A stretch of DNA of 35,126 nucleotides. Origin: UBA2160 sp964588665 (GTDB lineage: Bacteria; Chloroflexota; Dehalococcoidia; Lucifugimonadales; UBA1123). Positions 1-7,876 of this stretch are shown piece after piece. The notes beneath the pieces were generated by a model. The model was not told the origin of the DNA. It searched no databases and was given only the letters and a program-made list of their open reading frames with translations. The stretch spans positions 1-35,126 of the forward strand of contig CAZPQQ010000032.1 of NCBI GenBank assembly GCA_964588665.1. Direction: 5' to 3'. Numbering within the stretch: the stretch's first letter is position 1; each line of letters opens with the position of its first letter. A program made the position numbers and the translations under genes.

Positions 1-2
1 CC

Positions 3-437
3 GGAATCCTCGACCCGGAAAACGACCTGTTCATGCGCGCGTTCGACGAACTCGGGGCGTCGGAAGATGAGTATTCGTCGGCCGGCGCATCTCCGATCAC
101 CCGCGGCTTCGGCGACTTTCTGGTGCGCACTGGCCTCGAGGGCGATTTCATAGACGTGCTCACCGTCCTGTACGTCACCGAGGGGACCTATCTCGACTGG
201 GGCACGCGGCTGCTGGCCGAAGGCAAGCGCCCGGAAAGCCCGATCTACCGCGAGTGGATCGACATTCACGGCCCTGATGTTCTTGGCGATCTGGTGGCGT
301 GGATGGGCCGGTTCCTCGACGACGCCGATTTGAGTGCGCGGCAAGACCGGACAGAGGAACTGTTCCACACGGCGCTGCGATACGAATATCTGTTTTGGCA
401 GGCAGCCTACGACGGCGACGCCTGGATCGACGACTGA
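3..437 (+). CDS. tenA: TenA/thiaminase-II family protein, 5'-truncated by the window edge
   Basis: The reading frame is open from the first bases, so the true start lies upstream; 144 C-terminal residues remain, roughly two thirds of a normal TenA of about 220 aa. The helical sequence has the family signatures YREWIDIHG in the middle and YEYLFWQAAYDGDAW at the C-terminus, the region that holds the conserved active-site Glu of TenA. TenA enzymes hydrolyse aminopyrimidine breakdown products of thiamine, so that HMP can be re-phosphorylated in the cytoplasm. The thiD gene about 550 bp downstream on the same strand fits thiamine salvage. An internal ATG at 33 exists, but the preceding in-frame residues (GILDPENDLF) are TenA-like, so it is not taken as the start. 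The family call is confident; the exact substrate is not visible. Confidence 0.85.
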   Translation, partial: GILDPENDLFMRAFDELGASEDEYSSAGASPITRGFGDFLVRTGLEGDFIDVLTVLYVTEGTYLDWGTRLLAEGKRPESPIYREWIDIHGPDVLGDLVAWMGRFLDDADLSARQDRTEELFHTALRYEYLFWQAAYDGDAWIDD

Positions 438-451
438 GGCAGGGCGCCCAG

Positions 452-595
452 ATGAAAGAACGAGAACGGCCAACCAAAGGTGAGCGTCGGGAACGCAAAC
501 GCAGAAAACGCCGCAAGATGGGCGTCAGCGGCCAGGGCGTCCGGATGTTGCTCAACATCATACGCAGGCGAAGCGACGATGCGAAGCGCAAATAG
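452..595 (+). CDS. Small highly basic protein of 47 aa, unknown function
   Basis: A short ORF starts 14 bp after the tenA stop. It encodes 47 residues of which 21 are Arg or Lys. An N-terminal run of charged residues (about 1-22) is followed by a short segment, MGVSGQGVRMLLNIIRR, that could form an amphipathic helix. The start ATG has only a weak purine-rich stretch upstream (GGCAGGG). The composition resembles small ribosome- or nucleic-acid-associated proteins, but no family is assigned. Its tight spacing to tenA suggests co-transcription. A longer reading from 299 in the same frame overlaps tenA and is not preferred. It could also be a chance ORF; reality is judged from composition and position only. 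Confidence 0.5.
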   Translation: MKERERPTKGERRERKRRKRRKMGVSGQGVRMLLNIIRRRSDDAKRK

Positions 596-990
596 GCGGC
601 GATGTCGCGTATTGCGAACACTCCACTCGCGGGGTTCCATTAGCAGTCATCTAGTCTTGACCGATTGTTGAGCAAGGTTAACAGCGGCGAATATCGCGTT
701 GATTCGTTAAATGGTCACCTCCTCCGTTCATCCTGAGCCTGTCGAAGGACCCCCAGGCGCCAAGTCTCGCCTACTGATCGGCGGGTCCATGTCCTGCGCG
801 AGGGCAATCGTGACACGCCAGCGTCTCGGATCGGTCGTTTGTGCATTGATGGGGGACCCTTCGACAAGCTCAGGGCGAACGGATGAAGGGGTCTTGCGTG
901 CAAACGGTTGTAAAACGTCCAGTTGACTCGACAGACCTCTACCGGATTCGTGGCCAACCAGTATCTTGTCGCAAACGGAGGTCGAAAACG
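596..990. other. Intergenic region tenA/small ORF to thiD, holding an inverted-repeat element
   Basis: No gene is supported in these 395 bp. The stretch contains the two inverted copies of a dispersed repeat (annotated separately). The conserved core of a TPP riboswitch was looked for because thiD follows, and was not seen. A weak sigma70-like pair, TTGACC (657-662) and TAACAG with 16-bp spacing, lies upstream of the repeat but is not convincing. Confidence 0.5.
726..882. repeat. MITE-like element bounded by inverted dispersed repeats
   Basis: The left arm (726-753, core TCCTGAGCCTGTCGAAGGA) and the right arm (851-880, core CCTTCGACAAGCTCAGGG) are imperfect reverse complements about 28 bp long, with roughly 100 bp between them. 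The motif family is a well-known interspersed repeat in many bacterial genomes, whose spurious translations read PSTSSGRT, RPELVEG or FALSLSKG. A third copy is at 14075-14103. The element could fold into a long hairpin upstream of thiD. Confidence 0.7.
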
Positions 991-1800
991 ATGCCTGAAG
1001 CACGCACAGTACGCCGAGCGATGACCATCGCCGGGTCCGACTCCGGCGGAGGGGCGGGCATCCAGGCCGACCTCAAGACATTTGCCGCGTTGGGCGTTTA
1101 CGGGACATCGGCCATCACCGCCGTGACCGCACAGAACACTCTCGGTGTCACGGCCGTCGAAGAGTTGCCGGTCTCGCTCATCCAATCGCAAATCGACGCG
1201 ATAATCAGCGACGTCGGCGCCGACGCAGTCAAGACCGGGATGCTGTCGAGCCCGGAGATCATCGAGGCGGTTGCGGCGAAGATACGCGAACACGGACTGT
1301 CACCGGTCGTTGTGGACCCCGTCATGGTGGCGAAGGGCGGAGACAGATTGCTGCAGGAAAGGGCTGTCGAGACGTTGAGAGACGTTCTCGTGCCGCTCGC
1401 AGCGGTCGTGACTCCCAACGCGCCCGAAGCTGAAGTTCTGACCGGAAGTGAGGTTCGCACAGTCGACCAAGCCCGCGCGGCCGCGAAGGTGTTTGTGGAT
1501 GAGATCGGCGCCGGGTGCGCCGTCGTCAAAGGCGGGCACCTCGCAGGCCCCGCGACCGACGTTCTGTATGTTGACGGCGCTTTCACCGAGTTCACGCAAC
1601 CTCGCATCGACACGAAGAACACACACGGCACCGGTTGCACGTTCGCCTCGGCAGTGGCTGCCGGCCTGGCTAAAGGACTCACCGTCCACGAGGCTGTGGC
1701 GCAGGCCAAGGAGTACGTCACCGAGGCGATACGCACCACGTTCCCGATGGGCGGCGGGCACGGTCCGTTGAACCACTTTCACCGATTCTGGAAGGAGTGA
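991..1800 (+). CDS. thiD: Hydroxymethylpyrimidine/phosphomethylpyrimidine kinase ThiD
   Basis: This 269-aa ribokinase-fold kinase phosphorylates HMP and HMP-P in the cytoplasmic thiamine pathway. The N-terminal signature MTIAGSDSGGGAGIQADLKT is at residues 11-30. The KTGML motif is at 81-85, VVVDPVMV at 106-113, and the anion-hole/catalytic motif HGTGCTFA at 212-219 with Cys216 as expected catalytic base. The start at 991 is chosen because CGGAGG lies about 10 bp upstream; the frame stays open to an ATG at 883, but that one lies in the dispersed repeat. With tenA upstream it forms a salvage pair. The stop is followed after 3 bp by the next gene, whose Shine-Dalgarno sequence overlaps the thiD end. 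Confidence 0.95.
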   Translation: MPEARTVRRAMTIAGSDSGGGAGIQADLKTFAALGVYGTSAITAVTAQNTLGVTAVEELPVSLIQSQIDAIISDVGADAVKTGMLSSPEIIEAVAAKIREHGLSPVVVDPVMVAKGGDRLLQERAVETLRDVLVPLAAVVTPNAPEAEVLTGSEVRTVDQARAAAKVFVDEIGAGCAVVKGGHLAGPATDVLYVDGAFTEFTQPRIDTKNTHGTGCTFASAVAAGLAKGLTVHEAVAQAKEYVTEAIRTTFPMGGGHGPLNHFHRFWKE

Positions 1801-1803
1801 TTC

Positions 1804-2754
1804 ATGCCTCTATACCTGACTGAAGCCGACGTGACGGGCCTGTTAACGATGGGCGACGCCATAACAGCCGTGGAGGCGGGATTCAAAGCCCTGGCGGATG
1901 GACAGGCGTCCAACGTCCCAAGGACACGCCTTCAGCTTCCAAACGGCGCGTTCAACATGATGTCCGCCGCGGCGCCCGGTTTGGGCGTCATGGGACTCAA
2001 GGCGTACGGAGTCGGCGGAGGGCGTCGCGGAGGATTCCACGTGCAGCTCTCGAGCATCGAGACCGGTGAGTTGCTGGCCATCATGGAGGCGTCCGCGCTG
2101 GGCCAGATCAGGACTGGCGCGGCCAGCGGAGTCGCGACCCGGCACATGGCCCGCGACGATGCTTCGACCGTGGGCGTGATCGGCGCTGGATACCAATCCA
2201 GAAGCCAACTCGAGGCGGTGTGCCGCGTGCGAGACATCGCTCGCATCAAAGTGTTCAGCCCGACGAAAACGCGTCGCGACGCCTACGCCTTGGAGATGGG
2301 CGAACGACTCGGCGTCGAAGCAGCGGCGGTCGGGGACGCTGAGACGTGTGTGCGAGATTCAGACATCGTCCTGGTTATCACCAGCGCGTCGGAACCGGTC
2401 ATCCAGGGCGAATGGATCGCTCCCGGAACCCATGTCAACGCGGCCGGAGCGAACAGCCGGACACGCCGCGAGTTGGACGTCGAGGCTGTCCGACGAGCGA
2501 ATGTGATCGTCGTCGACGACATCGCTCAAGCCGAGACCGAGTGCGGCGATCTCCTCTCCGCGGTCGAGGCGGGCGCGGTCCGCTGGGAGCATGTTCGAGG
2601 CCTGGCCGAGGTCGTCGGAGGCGTGACGCCCGGTCGCAAGTCTCCGAGCGACGTGACGCTGTTCGAGTCACAAGGCATTGCCCTCGAAGACATCGCTGTC
2701 GCCAAGCACGTCTACGAGCAGGCCAAGCTTCAAGGCGTCGGCGTCGAGCTCTGA
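1804..2754 (+). CDS. Ornithine cyclodeaminase/mu-crystallin family NAD(P)-binding protein
   Basis: The 316-aa protein has the full length of the OCD/mu-crystallin family. Family members use NAD(P)H for deamination or reduction of amino and imino acids (ornithine cyclodeaminase, alanine dehydrogenase, ketimine reductase). Visible hallmarks are GLKAYGV with Lys66, the substrate-binding RTGAASGVATRHMA block with Arg103, and the Rossmann motif VGVIGAGYQS at about 123-132. The C-terminus has VTLFESQGIALEDIAVA, also typical. The ribosome site GGAAGGAG overlaps the end of thiD and the genes are 3 bp apart, so they are probably co-transcribed, although a metabolic link to thiamine is not obvious. The substrate cannot be decided from sequence. 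Confidence 0.88.
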   Translation: MPLYLTEADVTGLLTMGDAITAVEAGFKALADGQASNVPRTRLQLPNGAFNMMSAAAPGLGVMGLKAYGVGGGRRGGFHVQLSSIETGELLAIMEASALGQIRTGAASGVATRHMARDDASTVGVIGAGYQSRSQLEAVCRVRDIARIKVFSPTKTRRDAYALEMGERLGVEAAAVGDAETCVRDSDIVLVITSASEPVIQGEWIAPGTHVNAAGANSRTRRELDVEAVRRANVIVVDDIAQAETECGDLLSAVEAGAVRWEHVRGLAEVVGGVTPGRKSPSDVTLFESQGIALEDIAVAKHVYEQAKLQGVGVEL

Positions 2755-2832
2755 CCGTCAGGCCAACTGGACCCGAGAACAAGATTCCCCACGGCGAGCC
2801 TGTTCCACCGTTGACGCCCGCTGCCTAGCGTC

Positions 2833-2849
2833 GCGTTCCTTCGGGACGC
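2833..2849 (+). terminator. Weak hairpin downstream of the OCD-family gene
   Basis: GCGTTCC and GGGACGC form a 7-bp stem (one G-T pair) with a 3-nt loop, about 80 bp after the stop. There is no T tract, so a role in termination is only possible. Confidence 0.25.
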
Positions 2850-3024
2850 CAGCCGGGTCCGAAAAGGCGCCCCGCCTCGCTCTGATCGATGGTGCGTACC
2901 ACTCACGTATGGGTCATCTGTAACTTTTCTGCGCCCTTCGCCCCTGCCACAATCGCGACATACGGCGCTCGAAAGGCCTCATCGCGCTCATCGGTGCAGG
3001 CTTGAGCAAGCGAAAGGAGGCGTC

Positions 3025-3663
3025 ATGCTGCAGGATCTCATTTCCGATCAAAATCGCACCGTGGACCTGGCGCAGGGCCAATTGGTGGTGATCGCCGCTC
3101 GCTGGGTGTTGGTCGTTGCCGGTCTGCTTCTGGCTTTATGGGATCCGCAAGGTATGGGCGTACTGCGGGCGCAAATCGTCCTCATTCTCGGCCTGGCGGT
3201 TTCGAACTTCTTCCTTCAGGGACAGTTCCTGAAGAAGCGTCCTGTGCTGACGAACATACTGTACGGCGCCAGCGCCGCGGACATCGCTGTCATATCCGCG
3301 ATCGTAATGGTCCAGGGCGGCTTCGGATCGCACGTATACGTCTTCTATTTCCCGGCTCTGTTGGCAATATCGGTGGCGTTCCCGCCTGTTGTTACGGTAG
3401 GTTTTGCCGCGTCCGCCATGGGCGCCTATGGCCTGATATCGATGGCAACGATCAACGTCGGCGACGAGGTCACACTGGTCGCTCGGTTGATCACGATGGC
3501 TGCTGTTGCGATGTGCGGCGCGGTGTACCAAAACGTTCAGCAAGAGCGCTGGGCAGCGGCCGACGAGACCCCAACCGCGACGCCTGAAGCGGTCGTCAAC
3601 GGACGGTCGGACGATGAGACGCCAAGGGAGTCGATACTGTTCCAGACGGCGGAAGGAGTTTAA
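3025..3663 (+). CDS. Six-transmembrane protein A (sensor-domain-like), paralogue of the next gene
   Basis: The 212-aa protein has six probable membrane helices at about 21-39, 46-64, 81-98, 103-119, 121-141 and 150-168, then a charged soluble tail of about 40 residues. An excellent Shine-Dalgarno (AAAGGAGG) precedes the ATG. It shares with its downstream neighbour the same-position A25-R26-W27 motif before helix 1, an NFxLxG segment, a DxAVI segment, YFPxxLA with a following PP, and a GAY turn, so the pair arose by duplication. The arrangement resembles the membrane sensor half of some histidine kinases, without any kinase domain. It probably forms an operon with the next gene and the PspA-like gene. 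Function is unknown; membrane sensing or PspA anchoring is inference. Confidence 0.8.
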   Translation: MLQDLISDQNRTVDLAQGQLVVIAARWVLVVAGLLLALWDPQGMGVLRAQIVLILGLAVSNFFLQGQFLKKRPVLTNILYGASAADIAVISAIVMVQGGFGSHVYVFYFPALLAISVAFPPVVTVGFAASAMGAYGLISMATINVGDEVTLVARLITMAAVAMCGAVYQNVQQERWAAADETPTATPEAVVNGRSDDETPRESILFQTAEGV

Positions 3664-3665
3664 CG

Positions 3666-4271
3666 ATGCAGAACTCAAACCACGAGAAACGTGCATTGGC
3701 GGAAGATATCTTCTACGGTCAGGTCGTCATCAACTGGGCGAGATGGTTCGTGGTTGCCGTCGGAATCGCGCTGATCCTGTGGACGGCGGAAGAAGAATCC
3801 CTGGCAGTTCTCGGGGTCATACCCGTCGTCGCGATAATGGGAATCAACTTCTACTTGCATGGGCGACTTCTGGCGGATCGGCCAGCCAATCCGGTCCTTG
3901 TCGCGGTCACGAGCTTTTTGGACCTCGCGGTCATAACAACGCTGGTCTTGGTCTGGTCGGAACAGAACGGACTCGCGAGCCCGTTCTTCATCCTGTACTA
4001 CCCGGTGGTCCTGGCATTCGCATTCGTGATGCCGCCGAAGATCTCGATTCCGTTCACCGTCGTGACTGTTGGCGCCTATGCGGCCGCATGTATACTTGCC
4101 GACCCGGAGATTCTCAACAGCGTCGCCTACGTGAAGGCGTTGGTGTTGAGAGCGATAACCCTCGGAGCGATGGGCGGACTGGCGGCCTACTACTGGCGGA
4201 CCGAAAGCGGCCGTCCACGATTGAACGTTGGCGCCCAAAGCGTAGACCGAGACGAGACGACGGTTGCCTAG
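3666..4271 (+). CDS. Six-transmembrane protein B (sensor-domain-like), paralogue of the previous gene
   Basis: This 201-aa protein has six probable helices at about 23-40, 47-65, 83-98, 105-122, 128-145 and 156-176, with a short polar tail. It starts 2 bp after the previous stop, and its Shine-Dalgarno (GGAAGGAG) sits inside the end of that gene, so the two are translationally close-coupled. A25-R26-W27, NFYLHG, LDLAVI, YYPVVLAFAFVMPP and GAY match the paralogue position by position. The conserved Arg-Trp at the membrane entry and the Asp in helix 3 are candidates for function. No catalytic domain is present. It may hetero-oligomerise with the paralogue. The PspA-like gene follows after 94 bp. 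No specific family name can be given. Confidence 0.8.
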   Translation: MQNSNHEKRALAEDIFYGQVVINWARWFVVAVGIALILWTAEEESLAVLGVIPVVAIMGINFYLHGRLLADRPANPVLVAVTSFLDLAVITTLVLVWSEQNGLASPFFILYYPVVLAFAFVMPPKISIPFTVVTVGAYAAACILADPEILNSVAYVKALVLRAITLGAMGGLAAYYWRTESGRPRLNVGAQSVDRDETTVA

Positions 4272-4365
4272 CTCCACTCTACGCGGGTCACTGCTCCGGC
4301 CGAGGCGGTCGACTCGCGGCCGGACGAGCTGTTGATTTGCAGGCCAGCAGAGGAGGCATGAGGCG

Positions 4366-5073
4366 ATGACCAGCATCCTACGTCGAGTCAGGCTGCTGCT
4401 GAGGAATTGGCTGGGGGCGTTGTTCGCTCCGGCGGAGGACCCGCGGCAGGCCTTGGCAGACTCGTCCCACCAGCACCGGGCGCTGCTCGCCCGCGTGCAG
4501 CAAGCTCAGCAGAACATCGCTTCGTCTCGGTCCCAATTGGAGGGCAAGACTTCACAGGTTCGCGAGCGGTTGCCCCAATTGGAAGAACGGGCGCGTCAGG
4601 CGCTGACCGGCGGCCGAGAAGACCTGGCGCGGCTGGCATTGCAGCTTCGCCAAGTCGCGTCCGAGGAGGTTCGAACGCTGGAAGGGCAGGTCAGAGAACT
4701 CGAACACGAGGAACAAGCAATCGTCTTGGTCAAGGAGCGATTGGAGTCCGAAATCGGGGCTTTCGAGGTCCGACAGCAGATGCTGAGAGCGCGATACGAC
4801 ACCGCGGAAGCGCAGGTGCAGGTGAGAGAGGCCATGACCGGCGTATCCGACGACCTGACCGGACTGGGCGCCGCGCCGGAGCAGACTGAGCAACGAACCG
4901 AGTCCATGCAAGCCCAGGCGTCGGCCATCGACGAGTTGGTTCAACTGGGCGTATTGGACATGTCCGGCCAGATTGACGGCGAACCCCTGATGCGACCGCT
5001 CCATGACGACGAATCGACGGTGGCGGTCGAAGAGCGCCTCGCAGCCCTCAAAAGCGAGGTTGGCGGAGTCTAG
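4366..5073 (+). CDS. PspA/IM30 (Vipp1) family coiled-coil protein
   Basis: The 235-aa protein starts with a basic amphipathic helix (RRVRLLLRNWLGALF), followed by AEDPRQAL, the typical beginning of PspA/Vipp1 proteins. Residues about 30-180 are a long heptad-like coiled coil rich in Glu, Gln and Arg. The C-terminus, VEERLAALKSEVGG, resembles the terminal helix of the family. PspA-type proteins are ESCRT-III-like and assemble on the cytoplasmic membrane face to keep it intact under stress. AGAGGAGG lies about 10 bp upstream; an ATG at 4358 is too close to it and out of frame. The two six-TM genes upstream make plausible membrane partners, analogous in position to the varied membrane partners in other Psp loci. 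That partnership is inference. Confidence 0.82.
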   Translation: MTSILRRVRLLLRNWLGALFAPAEDPRQALADSSHQHRALLARVQQAQQNIASSRSQLEGKTSQVRERLPQLEERARQALTGGREDLARLALQLRQVASEEVRTLEGQVRELEHEEQAIVLVKERLESEIGAFEVRQQMLRARYDTAEAQVQVREAMTGVSDDLTGLGAAPEQTEQRTESMQAQASAIDELVQLGVLDMSGQIDGEPLMRPLHDDESTVAVEERLAALKSEVGGV

Positions 5074-5082
5074 GGGCCGCCA
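5061..5082. terminator. Short hairpin between convergent pspA-like and dehydrogenase genes
   Basis: TGGCGG (5061-5066) pairs with CCGCCA (5077-5082) over a 10-nt loop that holds the pspA-like stop codon. It lies in the 21-bp convergent gap and could work in both directions, but has no T tract. Confidence 0.3.
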
Positions 5083-5094
5083 CACGACCGACGT

Positions 5095-6108
5095 CTATGC
5101 GCCTGATGTCGGTAAACGATGCCTCGGGTTCGGATGCGTCAGAACGGCCGGGTTGACGAGGTTGTCGGGCATCTGCCCGTTCAGGACCCGGCAGACTTCA
5201 CGGGCCGCGCGCTGCTCCAATTCGAGCGTTGCCTCTTGCGAGAAGAACGCCGTGTGGGGCGTCACCAGTATGTTGTCGAGCCCGAGCAGCGGCGTCTCGG
5301 GCGGCGGCACGTCGTCCACCATGACGTCGAGGCCGGCGCCGGCAATCTGACCGGACGTCAGTCCGCCGTACAGGGCGGCCTCGTTGATCAACGGGCCGCG
5401 GGCGCAATTCACCAGGAATGCGTCGGACTTCATCAACTCAAGCTCTTTGGCGCCGATCAGGTTCTGGGTCTCATCCGTCAGAGGCGAGTGCAGCGACACG
5501 AACTCAGACTCGCGGAGCAGCGTGTCCATGTCCACCAATCGAGCCCCGTATTCCTCGGCTGTCTCAGCGGACACGTACGGATCGGCGGTCAGAACCTCGA
5601 GCCCGAATGCCCGAGCCTTTTCGCAGACGGACTTGCCAATTCTGCCGAATCCGACGATCCCCAGGGTCTTTCCTCGAAGCCGCATGATCCTCATCGTTAG
5701 CGGGACGCTGCCCCAGCCGGTGGTCTTGACCGAGTTGTCGAGCATCGCCACACGCCGATTCCAGGTCAGTAGCAGCGCCATGACATGGTCCGAAACCTCG
5801 TCCACGCAGTAGTCGGGCACGTACGTCACCGCCATGCCGAGTTCGGTCGCCGTGTCGACCGCGATGTTGTCGAATCCGACACCGAATCGACCCACCGCGA
5901 TGCAATTCTTCGCGGCGTGAAGAACTGCCGGCGTGACCTGTGCGAAACAAGTCATGATCGCGTCGACGTCCACAGCGAGCGAGGCCAATGTGGCTTCGCT
6001 CGCGTCCGGGGCAACGATCGCCTCGGCGCCCGCCTCGTCCCTCAGCACGGTCTCTTCAGGTTCGGTGGTCGGCCAAACGTGGTCTGTGATCAGGACTTTG
6101 AACGACAT
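5095..6108 (-). CDS. D-isomer-specific 2-hydroxyacid dehydrogenase family protein
   Basis: The 337-aa protein is of family length and has the NAD-binding motif GFGRIG (153-158) with the usual acidic residue about 20 positions later (Asp176). The catalytic-domain signatures are RFGVGFDNI, the NCARG block with Arg237, GAGLDV, and TPHTAFFS with His285. Members reduce 2-keto acids to D-2-hydroxy acids or the reverse, with NAD(H). It resembles the phosphoglycerate dehydrogenase/CtBP-like branch. The acidic residue of the Arg-Glu-His triad is Asp266 here instead of Glu, read directly from the DNA. AGGAGAG lies just upstream of the ATG. It is the last gene of a minus-strand run behind the RACo-like gene, 122 bp away. 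Substrate unknown. Confidence 0.9.
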   Translation of the reverse strand: MSFKVLITDHVWPTTEPEETVLRDEAGAEAIVAPDASEATLASLAVDVDAIMTCFAQVTPAVLHAAKNCIAVGRFGVGFDNIAVDTATELGMAVTYVPDYCVDEVSDHVMALLLTWNRRVAMLDNSVKTTGWGSVPLTMRIMRLRGKTLGIVGFGRIGKSVCEKARAFGLEVLTADPYVSAETAEEYGARLVDMDTLLRESEFVSLHSPLTDETQNLIGAKELELMKSDAFLVNCARGPLINEAALYGGLTSGQIAGAGLDVMVDDVPPPETPLLGLDNILVTPHTAFFSQEATLELEQRAAREVCRVLNGQMPDNLVNPAVLTHPNPRHRLPTSGA

Positions 6109-6230
6109 GTTGACTCTCCTGGTTTGGGCAAAGCACTGAAGGCAGTGATTGATCGGTCGGCCGGAATTCCGTGCGGAGACGGGTCCAGGCCCAGGTGATG
6201 TGTAGTTCGCGGCCCCGACCTATATCCCGC

Positions 6231-7844
6231 TCACATCGCCATTGGCTTGAACATGCAGCCTTCTACAAAGATGTCGAAAAAATCGGGAGTGGATTCAAGC
6301 TCCACGTGAGTGATGTTCCATGCCAGATCCTCGGCTCGGCGCCTGAGTTCTTTGGACAGCAGCATGATCGTCGCGCCTTCCAGGGCCGCGTTGCCGACCT
6401 TGGAGATGTTCGCGGGCGAGAAGTTCGCGATGAACCCGATGCCCAAGGCGTTCTCGACGTTGATGTAGTTGGCAAAGCCCCCGGCCAGGTAGAGGCGAGA
6501 CACTTCTTCGATGGGCGTCTGGTACTCCCGCAGCAGAATGAACTGTCCGGCGTAGTTGGCGGACTTGGCCTGCGCCAATGAACTGATGTCCGCTCGGTTC
6601 AGTGACATCTGTCTTTCGGGCGCGAAAATGAACTCGTTTTGACCGTTGGTGAAGGCGCCAAGCTCGGTGATCATCTCGTTTCGCCGAAGCTCAGCCAGCA
6701 GGTCCACCAACCCCGATCCGCAGATGCCCTGAGGTTCCGCGTGGCCGATCGTCTGGATGGCCGCCGCGCCGTCTTCTATCCGCACCGATTCCACGGCGCC
6801 GTCGTAGCCCGGCATTCCGTAGGCGATCTGCCCGCCCTCGAAAGCGGGACCCGCGGGACATGACGCGGCTATCAGCCGATGGCGGTTGCCGATGACGACC
6901 TCGGTGTTGGTCCCAACGTCGACAATCATCACGGTGTCCTCTTGCTCGTCGATTCCGACGGCCAGCAGGTCGGCGGTGACGTCGGCGCCCACGTGGCACC
7001 CGATCAACGGGCCGCCGTATACGCGCGCGTCGGGAAACACCCTCAGCTCCATCTCCCGGGCCGTGAACGAAAGAGAGGTTGTTTCTCGCTCGCCGTTCAG
7101 CAGCTCGATCTCGGTGACCGACCTGTACGGTTTTTCGCCGATAGGTTGAACGTCCAGCCCGAACAGAAGGTCTCGCATCGTGGAGTTGCCCACGATTACG
7201 ACCTCGTAGATGTTTCTGCGGTGGAACCCGAGGGTGCGGGCCATGTCTCCGATCTCGAAGTTGATCGACGACAGCATCACCTGGCGGAGCTCGCCGTTGT
7301 AGCTTCCGCCGTCGTAGGAGATGCGGTGCATGATGTCGCTGCCGCCGAAGCGCTGCGGGTTCTCGAACGACGCGGTGTGCAAGATTGCGCCGGTCTCGAG
7401 ATCGACTAAGTTCATCACAACGGTCGTGGTGCCCGCGTCGATCGCAAGGCCGTAGATCTTGCCGCGGTAGGCGTCTATCCGTTGACCGTTGAAGCAGACG
7501 TCGTCTCCGGATCGGGTCGTGTGCGGGTCGAGTTCGACCTCCCGCCGGATCGAATCGGTCAATATTCGCGGCTGGCGACGCAGCACCGCGAACTCGATGT
7601 CGGCCTGGGCGTCCACGATGCGCGATTGACAGGCAAGGCGGTAGTTGTCGCGCAAAAACCGCTCGGACTCGGTCGGCGGGTCGAGGGCGTCCATACCGCG
7701 CTTGATCTCGACGATGCACTCGTGGCACTCACCGGTGCGCGCGCAGGATGTCGGAACGCGTAGCTTGAGATTGTCAGCGTAGTCGAACAGCGACTTTCCA
7801 GCGGCTAAGTCCAGTTCTTGCCCGGAGTGGTGGAGCGGCGACAT
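6231..7844 (-). CDS. RACo-like [2Fe-2S] ASKHA ATPase, corrinoid protein reductive activator
   Basis: The 537-aa protein has an N-terminal plant-type ferredoxin domain (1-90) with Cys34, Cys40, Cys43 and Cys72 as cluster ligands. An actin-like ATPase domain of the DUF4445/RACo family follows: LAIDAGTTTVVM (133-144), VIVGNSTMRDLL (216-227), GCHVGADVTADLL (282-294), IVDVGTNTEVVIG (307-319), SCPAGPAFEGGQI (328-340), GICGSGL (373-379) and LYLAGGFANY (451-460). RACo proteins use ATP to drive reduction of Co(II) corrinoid to Co(I) in corrinoid methyltransferases. At 537 aa it is shorter than many RACo proteins of 600 or more, probably in the linker. No corrinoid or methyltransferase gene is in the window. 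An in-frame stop lies just upstream, so this ATG is the first possible one. The SRPBCC gene is 32 bp upstream, suggesting an operon. Confidence 0.88.
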   Translation of the reverse strand: MSPLHHSGQELDLAAGKSLFDYADNLKLRVPTSCARTGECHECIVEIKRGMDALDPPTESERFLRDNYRLACQSRIVDAQADIEFAVLRRQPRILTDSIRREVELDPHTTRSGDDVCFNGQRIDAYRGKIYGLAIDAGTTTVVMNLVDLETGAILHTASFENPQRFGGSDIMHRISYDGGSYNGELRQVMLSSINFEIGDMARTLGFHRRNIYEVVIVGNSTMRDLLFGLDVQPIGEKPYRSVTEIELLNGERETTSLSFTAREMELRVFPDARVYGGPLIGCHVGADVTADLLAVGIDEQEDTVMIVDVGTNTEVVIGNRHRLIAASCPAGPAFEGGQIAYGMPGYDGAVESVRIEDGAAAIQTIGHAEPQGICGSGLVDLLAELRRNEMITELGAFTNGQNEFIFAPERQMSLNRADISSLAQAKSANYAGQFILLREYQTPIEEVSRLYLAGGFANYINVENALGIGFIANFSPANISKVGNAALEGATIMLLSKELRRRAEDLAWNITHVELESTPDFFDIFVEGCMFKPMAM

Positions 7845-7876
7845 CGCGTTAAGCCGCCGTGTTGCAGGTCAAGGCG

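Noticed and set aside
711..926. Open frame containing HPEPVEGP and DPSTSSGRT
   Set aside because: These peptides are the classic spurious translations of the dispersed repeat.
596..990. TPP riboswitch upstream of thiD
   Set aside because: The conserved CUGAGA and downstream ACCUGAUCUGG-type core were not found.
6691..7728. 345-codon minus-strand frame within the RACo-like gene
   Set aside because: Arg-rich shadow of the RACo frame.
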